Assembly (NCBI GenBank): GCA_016783885.1
Contig: JADHVR010000007.1
Location: 1-64,000, forward strand
Direction of reading: 5' to 3'
Length of the DNA stretch: 64,000 nucleotides
Source: Bacteroidales bacterium
GTDB taxonomy: Bacteria; Bacteroidota; Bacteroidia; Bacteroidales; JAADJA01
The notes beneath the pieces are model-generated. The model was not told where the DNA came from. It did not search any database and was given only the letters and a program-made list of their open reading frames with translations. The translations under genes were made by a program, and so were the position numbers. How positions within the stretch are numbered: the stretch's first letter is position 1; each line of letters starts with the position of its first letter. Of the stretch, positions 44,656-52,879 are shown one piece after another.

Positions 44656-45753
44656 TTAAATCAGATCTGTATAAATTGAAACCAATTTCTTTTTTTCAAT
44701 TTCCCAATTGTACTTTTCTTTAACTATTCTCAACCCATTTCTACCCATTTCTTCAGCTTGCTGCGGGTTTTCAACAATAGAATTGATTGCTCTGGCAATT
44801 TGATCCGGCTTAAAAGGATCAATACAAATCCCGCAGTTATTGTCTTCCACAATTTCTTTCCACAAGGGAAAATTTGAAGCAATTACAGGAACTCCTGCTT
44901 CCATATATTCAAACATTTTTACCGGAAGAGAATCAATATAATTGATGATTGGGTGCAAATTAACCATGCCGGCAACTGATCTTGCCATTATTTCATCGGC
45001 GGTCTTCCTGTTAACGAATCCATATTCGGTCACCCTATCCCATCCTTCGGTTTTTATTATTTCATTCCGATATTCTTCCGGTGAAAAAGTGCCACCAAGT
45101 TCCAGGGTGACTCCTTCGATATATGATAAAGATTTCACCAATTCTGTTATCCCCCTTACTTTTGTTAGGCTGCCAATATAACAGACTTTATTTTCTCTAC
45201 AACTCCAATCCGGCAATTCTTTTTCAAAATCCAACACAGGGAAATTATTAATATCAAGTACATTTGGATTGATGTTTATAAAACGATTCCTGATAAACGG
45301 TGTGGCAGTAATTATAAAATCAAGCTTTTTGCAAACGGAATTTTCAAAACGCTCGGTAGCTGAAGAAATAATTTTTCGAATATTTTTATTGATCCAATAT
45401 TTACTTAAAATCTGTCTTGGTAAATCCTCGTGCACATCATAAATAACTTTCTTTCCTTTTCTTTTTAATTTATTGGCATAAGGTAAAAACTCGGGATCGT
45501 GAAAATGGTAAATACCGGCATCAACTTGTAGCGCCTTTCGATAAGCAGCTTTGGGTGCTTTTAGGAAACGCTGTAGTCTCCCGGAATAATTGCATGGAAC
45601 ACCTATTACTTCTACACCGTCTTCTGTAAAACTTTTGCCGTTTATAACAATAAGTTTTACCTCAAAACCATGCTTTGCTAATGATTTACATTCTTTATAA
45701 AAAATTCTGACATCCTTTTCGGGATGAACAGTGGTTATATGACAAACCTTCAT
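44656..45753 (-). CDS. Family 4 glycosyltransferase (GT-B fold)
   Basis: 365 residues. N-terminal CHITTVHPEKDVRIFYKECK and VIYDVHEDLPRQIL, then the GT4 donor-binding region VCYIGSLTKVRGITELVKSL and PVKMFEYMEAGVPVIASNFP with the E-x7-E motif nearby. The first Glu of that motif lies in the MFEYMEAG segment. It should add a sugar during chain growth. Its ATG overlaps the stop of the upstream GT4 gene by 4 bases, showing translational coupling in the operon. Confidence 0.9.
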   Translation of the reverse strand: MKVCHITTVHPEKDVRIFYKECKSLAKHGFEVKLIVINGKSFTEDGVEVIGVPCNYSGRLQRFLKAPKAAYRKALQVDAGIYHFHDPEFLPYANKLKRKGKKVIYDVHEDLPRQILSKYWINKNIRKIISSATERFENSVCKKLDFIITATPFIRNRFININPNVLDINNFPVLDFEKELPDWSCRENKVCYIGSLTKVRGITELVKSLSYIEGVTLELGGTFSPEEYRNEIIKTEGWDRVTEYGFVNRKTADEIMARSVAGMVNLHPIINYIDSLPVKMFEYMEAGVPVIASNFPLWKEIVEDNNCGICIDPFKPDQIARAINSIVENPQQAEEMGRNGLRIVKEKYNWEIEKKKLVSIYTDLI

Positions 45754-46796
45754 AATTTCTCCGATAGAATTTTTTTGTATAGGTCAATGAATTTCTTTCT
45801 GTTAACTTCTTTTGTGCCATGCCGGCTTATAATGTCTTTATTGATCTCTGCTGTCTTTTGTAAATCCGGATCTAATGCATTTTGTAAAAAATTTTTATTC
45901 AAATCCTTAACAATTATTCCATTTTCCCTATCAGTTATCCATTCCTTATTAGCCGGAAGATCAGAAACCACAGGGATACATCCTGCTGACATTGCCTCGA
46001 GCAAACTAATAGCTGTTGCATCCGATTCGGGAATGGAAACGAAAATTTTTGCAATGTTATAGTATTTATAATTGGCTTCTTTATTGAGCCAGCCGGCAAA
46101 TTCAACTTTATCGGAAATTTCTAATTCCCGTGCCAGCGCTTTCAAATTATCGGTTTCCTCTCCTTCGGCTGCAATAACTAATTTCCATTCTTCAGCCTTG
46201 TCCTTGATAAATCGGGAGAATGCCTTTAAAACAAAACTGATCCTGTAAAGTTTATTGTGCAAGCGGTTTGAATATATTATATTTTCTTTAGGTACATTTT
46301 TATAAAAATTCTCAACTCCGAAATTCGCAATTACTATTTCATTTTTTGTTTTTCCAACTCGTTCGACTATTTTGTCAGCAACATGCTTTGCATCAGCAGT
46401 TATATAATCAGCATTTTTTAAATTATAAATTATCATTCTGTTTATCAGCCTGCTTTGTTCAGGGGTAATAAGAACATCGCTTCCCCATGTTGTTACTATA
46501 GTTGGGATACCGGTTTTTTTTGCAGCTTTTAAAGATAAATAAGAAGTTGAATTTGCCTGATGTATATGAATAATATCAGGATTGAATTGCCTGATTTTTT
46601 TCTTTAGAAAAAGATAGTTTTTATATGCTTTAATCGGGTTACGTATAGAAAAATCACCTTTGACAGGAGTGATTGAATCAAATTCAGGGCGGATAACATC
46701 AGTAATTAGCAAAATCTCATCAAAATAACTTTCGATAAGTTTATAATAATTATATGTATGTACACTGCCAGACCCTATGAGAAGAAGTTTGTTCAT
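45750..46796 (-). CDS. Family 4 glycosyltransferase (GT-B fold)
   Basis: 348 residues. The N-terminal domain has LLIGSGSVHTYNYYKL and DIIHIHQANSTSYLSLKAAK. The C-terminal domain has YNIAKIFVSIPESDATAISLLE, AMSAGCIPVVSDLPANKEW, with the typical E-x7-E (S-D-A-T-A-I-S-L-L-E-A-M). It is a retaining GT4 of the polysaccharide pathway. Starts 52 bases downstream of the acyltransferase gene and overlaps the next GT4 gene by 4 bases. Confidence 0.9.
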   Translation of the reverse strand: MNKLLLIGSGSVHTYNYYKLIESYFDEILLITDVIRPEFDSITPVKGDFSIRNPIKAYKNYLFLKKKIRQFNPDIIHIHQANSTSYLSLKAAKKTGIPTIVTTWGSDVLITPEQSRLINRMIIYNLKNADYITADAKHVADKIVERVGKTKNEIVIANFGVENFYKNVPKENIIYSNRLHNKLYRISFVLKAFSRFIKDKAEEWKLVIAAEGEETDNLKALARELEISDKVEFAGWLNKEANYKYYNIAKIFVSIPESDATAISLLEAMSAGCIPVVSDLPANKEWITDRENGIIVKDLNKNFLQNALDPDLQKTAEINKDIISRHGTKEVNRKKFIDLYKKILSEKL

Positions 46797-46847
46797 TAAG
46801 AATTTATTGCTCTTTTAATAAAGCTTTAAAAAAATTATTACCTTTAT

Positions 46848-47420
46848 TTATGGCTTCTCAGCCCATTCATTATAAAAATCCTTCAATTCCGGATTTTGTT
46901 TCAGATATTTTGAATCCAGATTACGTGTATCGCCAACAACTTTTGCAGGATTTCCTTTGATAATTGAAAAATCAGGGAAACGACCCTGAACATTACTATA
47001 TGCTACCACAATTGACCCTTTACCGATAATAGTATCGGGCATAATTACGCAATGAGGCCCCACAAAAGTATATTTACCGATTATAACAGAACCCTTTATA
47101 TATCCTTTATGGCTTTCAAAATCAACATAATGCTTACCATACAGTCTGATAGAAAAATGACTGGAATGAGAAGTAATGGAAATAAAGTTGGTAATCTGGC
47201 ATCCCTCTTTTATACTAATTCCATTACTCGCTTCGATATAATTGAAATGCCCGATAAATACGTGGTCTTCAATTTTTAACTTATCAGGATTATCAATAAA
47301 AGTTGTATTACTTATTCTTGTATTTTTTAAATAAATACCGTCATATCTTTTATAACCCCAGATCATTCTGGGCTGAGTTAAAAATGCAAACTTCTTCCAA
47401 ATCCTGTATTTAATACTCAT
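46848..47420 (-). CDS. Left-handed beta-helix acyltransferase (hexapeptide family)
   Basis: 190 residues. Hexapeptide repeats run through NTRISNTTFIDNPDKLKIED, IGHFNYIEASNGISIKEGC, IIGKYTFVGPHCVIMPDT, then IGKGSIVVAYSNVQGRFPD, and IIKGNPAKVVGDTR. The active-site His usually lies near SSHFSIRLYG. Such enzymes acetylate sugars from acetyl-CoA. Gap to the flippase gene is 25 bases and to the following GT4 gene 51 bases, both on the minus strand. Confidence 0.88.
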   Translation of the reverse strand: MSIKYRIWKKFAFLTQPRMIWGYKRYDGIYLKNTRISNTTFIDNPDKLKIEDHVFIGHFNYIEASNGISIKEGCQITNFISITSHSSHFSIRLYGKHYVDFESHKGYIKGSVIIGKYTFVGPHCVIMPDTIIGKGSIVVAYSNVQGRFPDFSIIKGNPAKVVGDTRNLDSKYLKQNPELKDFYNEWAEKP

Positions 47421-47445
47421 TTTTCCGGTTTATCAAATTTTAACT

Positions 47446-48720
47446 TTAATAAGTTTTTGCAGATTCTGTTTTTGCAATTTTATAATACCAAAACAAAGCA
47501 AATATAAGCAATGAACTGCACAAAACGCTCATTATAATGAATGCTAATTTAAAATCATTACTTATCCCGCCAATTACTATTGCTATTACTTTAAAAGTAA
47601 TATCTGCAAAGGTAATAAACATTGCTTCTCTTTGCTTATTCATTATAATAGCTATACATGAAACAGGACTGGCAATAAAGTTCAAAAATAACCAGGGTAT
47701 TAAAATTTGTGCTATCTCACCTGAAATTTTCCATTCTTCTCCAAAAACAAAAGTAAAAACAGGTCGTGCGAAAAGAAACAAAAGAAAAAATACCGGAAAT
47801 CCGATCAAAAACAGGTTTCTGTAAATTCTCCTTACTAAAGTTTGTATTTCTCTTCCTTCTTTTAATGCTTCGGTAGCTTTTTGATAAAAGACCTGGTATA
47901 TGGCATTACCAATCAATCCCACAGGAGCTTTTAAAATCCTGAAAGCAAACGAGTATGAACCCAAAATGAGTTTTGAAAAAAAGAACATTATCAAATAAAT
48001 AATTCCATTATTCTGTAATGAATCCAAAAAAGCATGTGGGGTATTTATTTTTAGAAAATTCTTATACTTTTTAGCATTCTCAATTATTTCTTTCCGTGTT
48101 ATCTCTTTTCTGATTTCTTTCAGATGTATTAATGTTTGCCAGCCTAAGACTAATGCTGCAACTACCTGTCCGAGGATATAACCGAGTATCAAACCGGAAG
48201 AGCCTGCCTTTGCAACTCCCATTCCTAAGTTTGTAGCAGACATAACCGTTGACTGGGAAACCCTGCCGGCAGCATTTCTTTTAAATGTTTTGTGTCTTGT
48301 TGACCAATAGTTAAAAGCCTGGTACATCCCTGCAAACAACACAACAATGGGCAAAAAATAAAGCCAGGGTTCTATTCCCGGTTCTTCAAAAAAAATAGCA
48401 ACAGGCTTTTTAAATATAACAACCAGAATGAATGTAAAAACAGAAACTATAAATGTAAATAGCAGCGATAGAGCCAAAACGTTATATGCATCCCTTTTCT
48501 TTTCGGGTAGCATTATAGCTAATTCATATCGTCCGGTAGCAATTACGCTTATAACCGCAGCAATTGACATAAATAGCGCCAGGACGCCAAAGTCTTCAGG
48601 GGTATATAACCGGCTTAAGATGGGAGAGATCAATACGGGAATTGCCTGTGCAATGGCAGTTCCGCTCATTAGAGTAATAACATTTTTCAAAAATTCTGAT
48701 TGAAGAAGTTTTTTTTTCAT
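47446..48720 (-). CDS. Wzx-type polysaccharide flippase (MOP superfamily)
   Basis: 424 residues, twelve predicted membrane helices. Opens FLKNVITLMSGTAIAQAIPV and LYTPEDFGVLALFMSIAAV, both typical of Wzx-type translocases. The middle part NYWSTRHKTFKRNAAGRVSQ and ILGYILGQVVAALVLGWQT is conserved in Bacteroidota members. It flips undecaprenyl-linked oligosaccharide across the inner membrane. First gene of the operon, divergent from the 48851 methyltransferase with a ~130-base gap that should hold the operon promoter. Confidence 0.92.
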   Translation of the reverse strand: MKKKLLQSEFLKNVITLMSGTAIAQAIPVLISPILSRLYTPEDFGVLALFMSIAAVISVIATGRYELAIMLPEKKRDAYNVLALSLLFTFIVSVFTFILVVIFKKPVAIFFEEPGIEPWLYFLPIVVLFAGMYQAFNYWSTRHKTFKRNAAGRVSQSTVMSATNLGMGVAKAGSSGLILGYILGQVVAALVLGWQTLIHLKEIRKEITRKEIIENAKKYKNFLKINTPHAFLDSLQNNGIIYLIMFFFSKLILGSYSFAFRILKAPVGLIGNAIYQVFYQKATEALKEGREIQTLVRRIYRNLFLIGFPVFFLLFLFARPVFTFVFGEEWKISGEIAQILIPWLFLNFIASPVSCIAIIMNKQREAMFITFADITFKVIAIVIGGISNDFKLAFIIMSVLCSSLLIFALFWYYKIAKTESAKTY

Positions 48721-48850
48721 CTAAAATTTACCCACCTGTTATAAGGCTCAAAAGTACGAACTTTTATATAACAGGTAAACCTGCAATGTCTTTTAGATCT
48801 TACAAGTTTTTTTGAAATCGCAAGATGAATAATTTAGTTAATTTTGCTTT

Positions 48851-49636
48851 ATGCAAAATTTTAGTTTCATCGGAAAATACTTAGCATATCGTTTTTTTTC
48901 ACAAACCAAGCATGATGTCCACCCCCCCTTTCTTTTTGATCTGATTACCAGGGTTTTTGAAGACAAATCGAAAATCTCTGATTATATAAAAGTCGAAAAT
49001 CTTAAAAAAGAACTTTTAGGGAATAATAAAACTATAAATGTAGAAGATTATGGAGCTGGGTCCAGCGTTAATAAAGGAAATCAAAGAACCATCGGACAAA
49101 TTGCAAAAAATTCTTCCAAACCGGTTAAATACGGCAGATTGCTTTACAGGCTGGTAAAATATTTTAACACCCATACAATTCTTGAACTTGGTACATCGTT
49201 AGGTTTAAGTTCTGCTTATATGACGCTGGCAAACCCTGACGGGAAAGTGATAACGATAGAGGGATGTCCGAATATTTCTTCTGTTGCTACTGAAAATTTC
49301 AAAAAACTTAATATTAAAAATATAGAATTAATAACCGGAAAATTTGATAATGAACTCACAAAAGTTATTAATAAAACCGATAAGATAGATTTCATTTTTA
49401 TTGATGGGAACCACAGGAAGGAACCGACGATTAAATATTTTGAACAAATACTGCAAAAAACAAATAACGATTCTGTTTTAATCTTCGATGATATTCATTG
49501 GTCAAAGGGAATGGAAGCTGCCTGGAAGTATGTTAAAAATCATACTTCAGTAACATTAACCGTAGATATTTTTTTTATGGGATTGGTTTTTTTGAAAAAA
49601 GAATTAAGTAAAGAAAATTTTATTATCAGGTTTTGA
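48851..49636 (+). CDS. Class I SAM methyltransferase (CmcI/O-methyltransferase-like)
   Basis: 261 residues. N-terminal HDVHPPFLFDLITRVFED is characteristic of this Bacteroidota family. The SAM site is TILELGTSLGLSSAYMTLAN, then VITIEGCPNISSVATENF, then DKIDFIFIDGNHRKEPTIKY with the metal- or substrate-contacting Asp-Gly-Asn-His. Similar proteins are annotated as O-methyltransferases; the substrate is unknown. It is divergent from the polysaccharide operon and 40 bases upstream of the ABC ATPase gene, so a link to surface glycans is only positional. Confidence 0.85.
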   Translation: MQNFSFIGKYLAYRFFSQTKHDVHPPFLFDLITRVFEDKSKISDYIKVENLKKELLGNNKTINVEDYGAGSSVNKGNQRTIGQIAKNSSKPVKYGRLLYRLVKYFNTHTILELGTSLGLSSAYMTLANPDGKVITIEGCPNISSVATENFKKLNIKNIELITGKFDNELTKVINKTDKIDFIFIDGNHRKEPTIKYFEQILQKTNNDSVLIFDDIHWSKGMEAAWKYVKNHTSVTLTVDIFFMGLVFLKKELSKENFIIRF

Positions 49637-49646
49637 TAATAGTTTC

Positions 49647-49654
49647 TATATTTG
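49647..49654 (+). promoter_or_regulatory. -7-like element in front of the LolD/MacB-type ATPase gene
   Basis: TATATTTG matches TAnnTTTG and ends 21 bases before the ATG at 49676. This supports that ATG over the upstream TTG as the start. No clear -33 box at the right distance. Confidence 0.45.
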
Positions 49655-49675
49655 CTCATAACAAAATTAGTTAAT

Positions 49676-50407
49676 ATGAATGAAGAAATTATTAAGCTTG
49701 TCGATATAAAGAGATACTTTAAAGTCGGCACAGAAGTCGTAAAGGCTTTGCGTTCGATTTCGATGACTGTAAACAAAAATGAGTTTGTAGCTTTAATGGG
49801 TGCCTCAGGTTCCGGAAAGTCAACGTTGATGAATATTTTAGGATGTCTCGACACTCCCACCAGTGGGCAATACATTTTAAACGGCAAAGATGTAAGTAAG
49901 TTAGACGATAACCATTTGGCTGAAATCAGGAATAAGGAGATTGGTTTTGTTTTTCAGACATTTAATCTCCTTCCTCGTTCCACAGCGCTTGAAAATGTTA
50001 TACTTCCCCTTATCTATGCAGGCTTTAATAAAAAAAACCGTATTCAAAGGGCTGAAGAAGTTCTTGGAGATGTTAATTTGTCTGACCGTATGGAGCATAA
50101 ACCGAACGAATTATCCGGCGGTCAAAGGCAAAGGGTGGCTGTTGCAAGGGCTTTGGTTAATCATCCGTCTATTATCCTGGCAGATGAACTTACCGGTAAC
50201 CTCGATTCGAAAACCTCTATTGAGATAATGGGTTTGCTTGAAAAAATTCATAAAGCCGGAAATACAATTATTGTCGTAACTCACGAGGAAGATATTGCAC
50301 AACATGCTCATCGAATAATCAGGCTGATTGATGGAGAGATAGAATCGGATGAAGTGAATGAAAATCCCAGAACAATGGAGTATTACCAGCTTGAAGAAGT
50401 GGAGTAA
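49676..50407 (+). CDS. ABC transporter ATP-binding protein, LolD/MacB type
   Basis: 243 residues from the ATG at 49676. Walker A is [20 protein letters not shown], the Q-loop [18 protein letters not shown], the signature [19 protein letters not shown], Walker [17 protein letters not shown] and the H-loop [13 protein letters not shown]. The spacing and the DxPTSGQYI start mark the lipoprotein-release (LolD) and MacB subfamily. It needs a FtsX/MacB-type permease; none is adjacent. The one in the window (1371-2612) is far away, so the pairing is untested. The start codon is supported by a -7-like box 21 bases upstream. Confidence 0.92.
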   Translation: MNEEIIKLVDIKRYFKVGTEVVKALRSISMTVNKNEFVALMGASGSGKSTLMNILGCLDTPTSGQYILNGKDVSKLDDNHLAEIRNKEIGFVFQTFNLLPRSTALENVILPLIYAGFNKKNRIQRAEEVLGDVNLSDRMEHKPNELSGGQRQRVAVARALVNHPSIILADELTGNLDSKTSIEIMGLLEKIHKAGNTIIVVTHEEDIAQHAHRIIRLIDGEIESDEVNENPRTMEYYQLEEVE

Positions 50408-50454
50408 TTTTATAAGAAACAAGATATAACCCCTAAGTTTCGGGAAAGAAGCAA

Positions 50455-50479
50455 GTTATTAGTTATTTGTTATTAGTTA
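50455..50479. repeat. GTTATTAGTTA direct repeat
   Basis: GTTATTAGTTA occurs at 50455-50465 and 50469-50479 between two plus-strand genes. A similar GTTATATGTT pair lies at 60801-60831. Simple AT-rich tracts, function unknown. Confidence 0.5.
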
Positions 50480-50528
50480 AACAGAGGGGTTCCGAAGGTA
50501 AGCATAAAGAAGCCAAAAGCCAAAATTA

Positions 50529-51083
50529 ATGAGCAAAGAATTTAAAATATATACAAAAAGAGGTGACAAAGGTGAAACTTCTTTGTTGGGAGGAGCAAGG
50601 GTTCCAAAATACCACAAAAAGATCGAAGCTTATGGTACGGTTGATGAACTGACTTCGTTTATAGGTTTGATCCGCTGCCAGAATATAAACCCGCATTATA
50701 AAGATGTATTAATTAAAATACAGGAAAGGCTTTTTATTGCAGGTTCGCACCTTGCTGCTGATAAACCGGAAAACACAGCTAATCTTCCCGGAATTTCAGA
50801 TGAGGATATTTCTTTCCTTGAAAATGAAATTGACAAAATGAATAAGGAACTTCCGGAACTAAAAAAATTTATCCTTCCCGGCGGTCATTCTACTATATCT
50901 TATTGTCATATTGCACGTGCAATTTGCAGAAGATCCGAACGGTTAACGATTAAATTAAGTAAAAAATACAAAATTGAAAAAACTATCGTTAAGTACCTGA
51001 ATCGGCTGTCGGATTATCTGTTTGTATTGGCAAGAAAACTGTCGAAAGATCTCAGTGTTGAAGAAACTCTTTGGAAGCCCTAA
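50529..51083 (+). CDS. Cob(I)yrinic acid a,c-diamide adenosyltransferase, PduO type
   Basis: 184 residues. The start KIYTKRGDKGETSLLGGARV and KKIEAYGTVDELTSFIGLIR are the PduO-type ATP and corrin sites. Later CHIARAICRRSERLTIKLS and NRLSDYLFVLARK complete the fold. It adds the adenosyl group to cob(I)alamin, making coenzyme B12. QueG, also a cobalamin enzyme, is elsewhere in the window. No other B12 synthesis genes are adjacent, so salvage is likely. A strong terminator follows at 51091. Confidence 0.93.
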   Translation: MSKEFKIYTKRGDKGETSLLGGARVPKYHKKIEAYGTVDELTSFIGLIRCQNINPHYKDVLIKIQERLFIAGSHLAADKPENTANLPGISDEDISFLENEIDKMNKELPELKKFILPGGHSTISYCHIARAICRRSERLTIKLSKKYKIEKTIVKYLNRLSDYLFVLARKLSKDLSVEETLWKP

Positions 51084-51090
51084 AAATCAG

Positions 51091-51128
51091 GGCTGTTCAA
51101 TTCTATATAGAAATAGAATTGAACAGCC
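51091..51128 (+). terminator. Strong terminator after the adenosyltransferase gene
   Basis: A perfect 16-bp stem (GGCTGTTCAATTCTAT and complement) with a 6-base loop starts 8 bases after the stop and is followed by AAGCAATTTTTATT. It should insulate the DUF2795 gene downstream. Confidence 0.8.
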
Positions 51129-51149
51129 AAGCAATTTTTATTAATTTTC

Positions 51150-51179
51150 TTTGTTTTTTTCTAAAAAAAATTACTTTTG
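51150..51179 (+). promoter_or_regulatory. Promoter of the DUF2795 gene
   Basis: TTTG at 51150-51153 and TACTTTTG at 51172-51179, separated by 18 bases, fit the Bacteroidota -33/-7 pattern. The ATG follows 31 bases later. Confidence 0.7.
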
Positions 51180-51209
51180 CAAAAAATTTAATCGCTAAAA
51201 TATCAGGAA

Positions 51210-51431
51210 ATGTACTGGACACTTGAATTAGCTTCTAAATTGGAGGATGCACCTTGGCCTGCTACTAAAGACGAGTTGATAGATTTTTCAATCAGGTCCG
51301 GCGCTCCAATGGAAGTTATTGAAAATCTCAGGGAGATTGAAGATGAAGGCGAGGTTTACGATAGAATTGAAGACATCTGGCCTGATTATCCAACACGTGA
51401 AGATTTTTTCTTCCACGAAGATGAGTATTAA
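51210..51431 (+). CDS. DUF2795 domain protein
   Basis: 73 residues. The whole protein (YWTLELASKLEDAPWPATKD, IDFSIRSGAPMEVIENLREI, YDRIEDIWPDYPTREDFFF) is the acidic DUF2795 module found in many Bacteroidota. Function is unknown. It forms its own transcription unit: strong terminators on both sides (51091-51128 and 51452-51485) and a good promoter at 51150. Confidence 0.9.
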   Translation: MYWTLELASKLEDAPWPATKDELIDFSIRSGAPMEVIENLREIEDEGEVYDRIEDIWPDYPTREDFFFHEDEY

Positions 51432-51451
51432 AAAATGTAATAATTAAATAT

Positions 51452-51485
51452 AAAGAACGGCTGACTATAAGATCAGCCGTTCTTT
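51452..51485. terminator. Bidirectional terminator between DUF2795 and the coiled-coil lipoprotein gene
   Basis: Perfect 13-bp arms AAAGAACGGCTGA and complement flank an 8-base loop. T-rich flanks lie on both sides, so it can stop transcripts from the convergent genes at 51431 and 51509. Confidence 0.75.
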
Positions 51486-51508
51486 GTTTATTTCATCAAA
51501 CGCTTTTC

Positions 51509-52381
51509 TTAATCGTTGATTATAACCAGATACTTGGATGATTTCCAAAACTTATCATAATCCAGAATTTCTAAAATACGGTTTTCATCTTCTCCCGAAA
51601 TCTTATATGATTCAGTGGGATGATTGGTTACTATTTTAACTTTTTTACCCGGGAGCGGAATTTCTTTTGTTTCCCTGATGTCAATCTTTGTGAAAAAATC
51701 TTCATTGAAATCTTGTTTTAATTTTTTATTTGCCCCAATTCCAACGAATCCTCCTTCTTTAGTGATGACATTGTTTTCTTTCAGCGTTTTTTTAGTTCCA
51801 ACTGCATAAAAGGCTGCATTCAATTCTATTGTTTTGGTTTTTATTTCATCTGTCTGGTCTTTAATAACGGCAGCTTTCTCCTTGTTTTGTTCTTTTAAGT
51901 CACCGACGTCTTTCGTAAGTTTGGTAACTTTAATATTCAGGTGTTCAAGGTCAAATCGTAATGTTTCAATTTCTATGTCTTTTTCTTCCAATTGTTTAGT
52001 AAGATAAGCCACCATTTTCTCTAATTCCTGAACCTGGTAATTTGCTTTGCCTAACTTTTTTCTTAAACCGGCTAATTTTTCTTTGTTGTCAGTTAAAAGT
52101 TGGTAAATAGTATTAATATCGTCATTGATTTGATCCTTTGCTTTTTTCTTTAGTTCAGTTTTTCCTTTTGTTGTTTCGGTAATGATCATTTCTTTAACTT
52201 TTATTGAATCCAGATTATCCTGAATATCATTAAAAGCCGTAAGAAACTCTGTAATAGATTGATCTTTAAAGTTTGCTTGTTGAACCAAACTGTCGTTTTT
52301 TGATTCCAGTTGCTCGATTTTTTTCTTGTTACAGCTTATAGCAAAAGGAATAATTAATAAAATCCAAATTAGCTTTTTCAT
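51509..52381 (-). CDS. Coiled-coil lipoprotein of unknown function
   Basis: 290 residues. The signal peptide ends in lipobox AISC (Cys 17). Residues 20-195 are a long heptad-rich coiled coil (IEQLESKNDSLVQQ, LRKKLGKANYQVQELEKMVA, LKEQNKEKAAVIKDQTDEI). The C-terminal globular part (AAFYAVGTKKTLKENNVI, GFVGIGANKKLKQDFNEDFF, GKKVKIVTNHPTESYKISG) is a conserved Bacteroidota-specific domain with no known function. It should be anchored to the membrane facing the periplasm. Single gene, with a terminator downstream. Confidence 0.8.
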   Translation of the reverse strand: MKKLIWILLIIPFAISCNKKKIEQLESKNDSLVQQANFKDQSITEFLTAFNDIQDNLDSIKVKEMIITETTKGKTELKKKAKDQINDDINTIYQLLTDNKEKLAGLRKKLGKANYQVQELEKMVAYLTKQLEEKDIEIETLRFDLEHLNIKVTKLTKDVGDLKEQNKEKAAVIKDQTDEIKTKTIELNAAFYAVGTKKTLKENNVITKEGGFVGIGANKKLKQDFNEDFFTKIDIRETKEIPLPGKKVKIVTNHPTESYKISGEDENRILEILDYDKFWKSSKYLVIIND

Positions 52382-52493
52382 TTTGAAATGTTTTTAATGT
52401 TTATAACCTGAAAAATAAAAGGCGTAAAATGTAGATTTTTTTATAATTAACGAGATAAATAGGATAAAATTTTGTTAATCAGTGAAAAAAAAA

Positions 52494-52877
52494 TTAAAAT
52501 CTCGGTTTTTTCAGCCTCTCGATCAGTCTTCTTTCTTTTTTAGTAGGTCTGCCAAATCCTCTTTGCCTGTGTTCGTAATTTGTTTCTTTCTTTATTTTTA
52601 GTTTGTCATATTCTTCTTTGGGAGTTAGGTCAGCAAGGTAGTTTACGGCAAATTTAGCGGCTACACGATTTTTAAGTAATTCAGTAACCTGCACGGTTTT
52701 GGTTAATTGCTTGAGCCGAATGGTTATAATATCGTCTAATTTCACCTCTCTTGATGGTTTTACAGGAATATCATTTATCATCACCTTGCCCGATTTACAC
52801 GCTTCACCAGCCTGGCTGCGGGTTTTGAAAATCCTCACTGCCCATAACCATTTATCTATCCTTATTCCTTCTGACAT
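52494..52877 (-). CDS. hslR: RNA-binding S4 domain protein, Hsp15 (HslR) type
   Basis: 127 residues. The S4 fold IRIDKWLWAVRIFKTRSQAG, then ACKSGKVMINDIPVKPSREV and LDDIITIRLKQLTK, matches Hsp15, which binds 50S subunits carrying stalled peptidyl-tRNA. The C-terminal basic tail (RQRGFGRPTKKERRLIERLK) is typical. It follows der by 2 bases on the same strand, so a short der-hslR operon is likely. Confidence 0.88.
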   Translation of the reverse strand: MSEGIRIDKWLWAVRIFKTRSQAGEACKSGKVMINDIPVKPSREVKLDDIITIRLKQLTKTVQVTELLKNRVAAKFAVNYLADLTPKEEYDKLKIKKETNYEHRQRGFGRPTKKERRLIERLKKPRF

Positions 52878-52879
52878 AT

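Noticed and set aside
49652-49675. TTG start for the LolD/MacB-type ATPase
   Set aside because: A -7-like box ends at 49654, so transcription would begin after the TTG; the ATG at 49676 is used.
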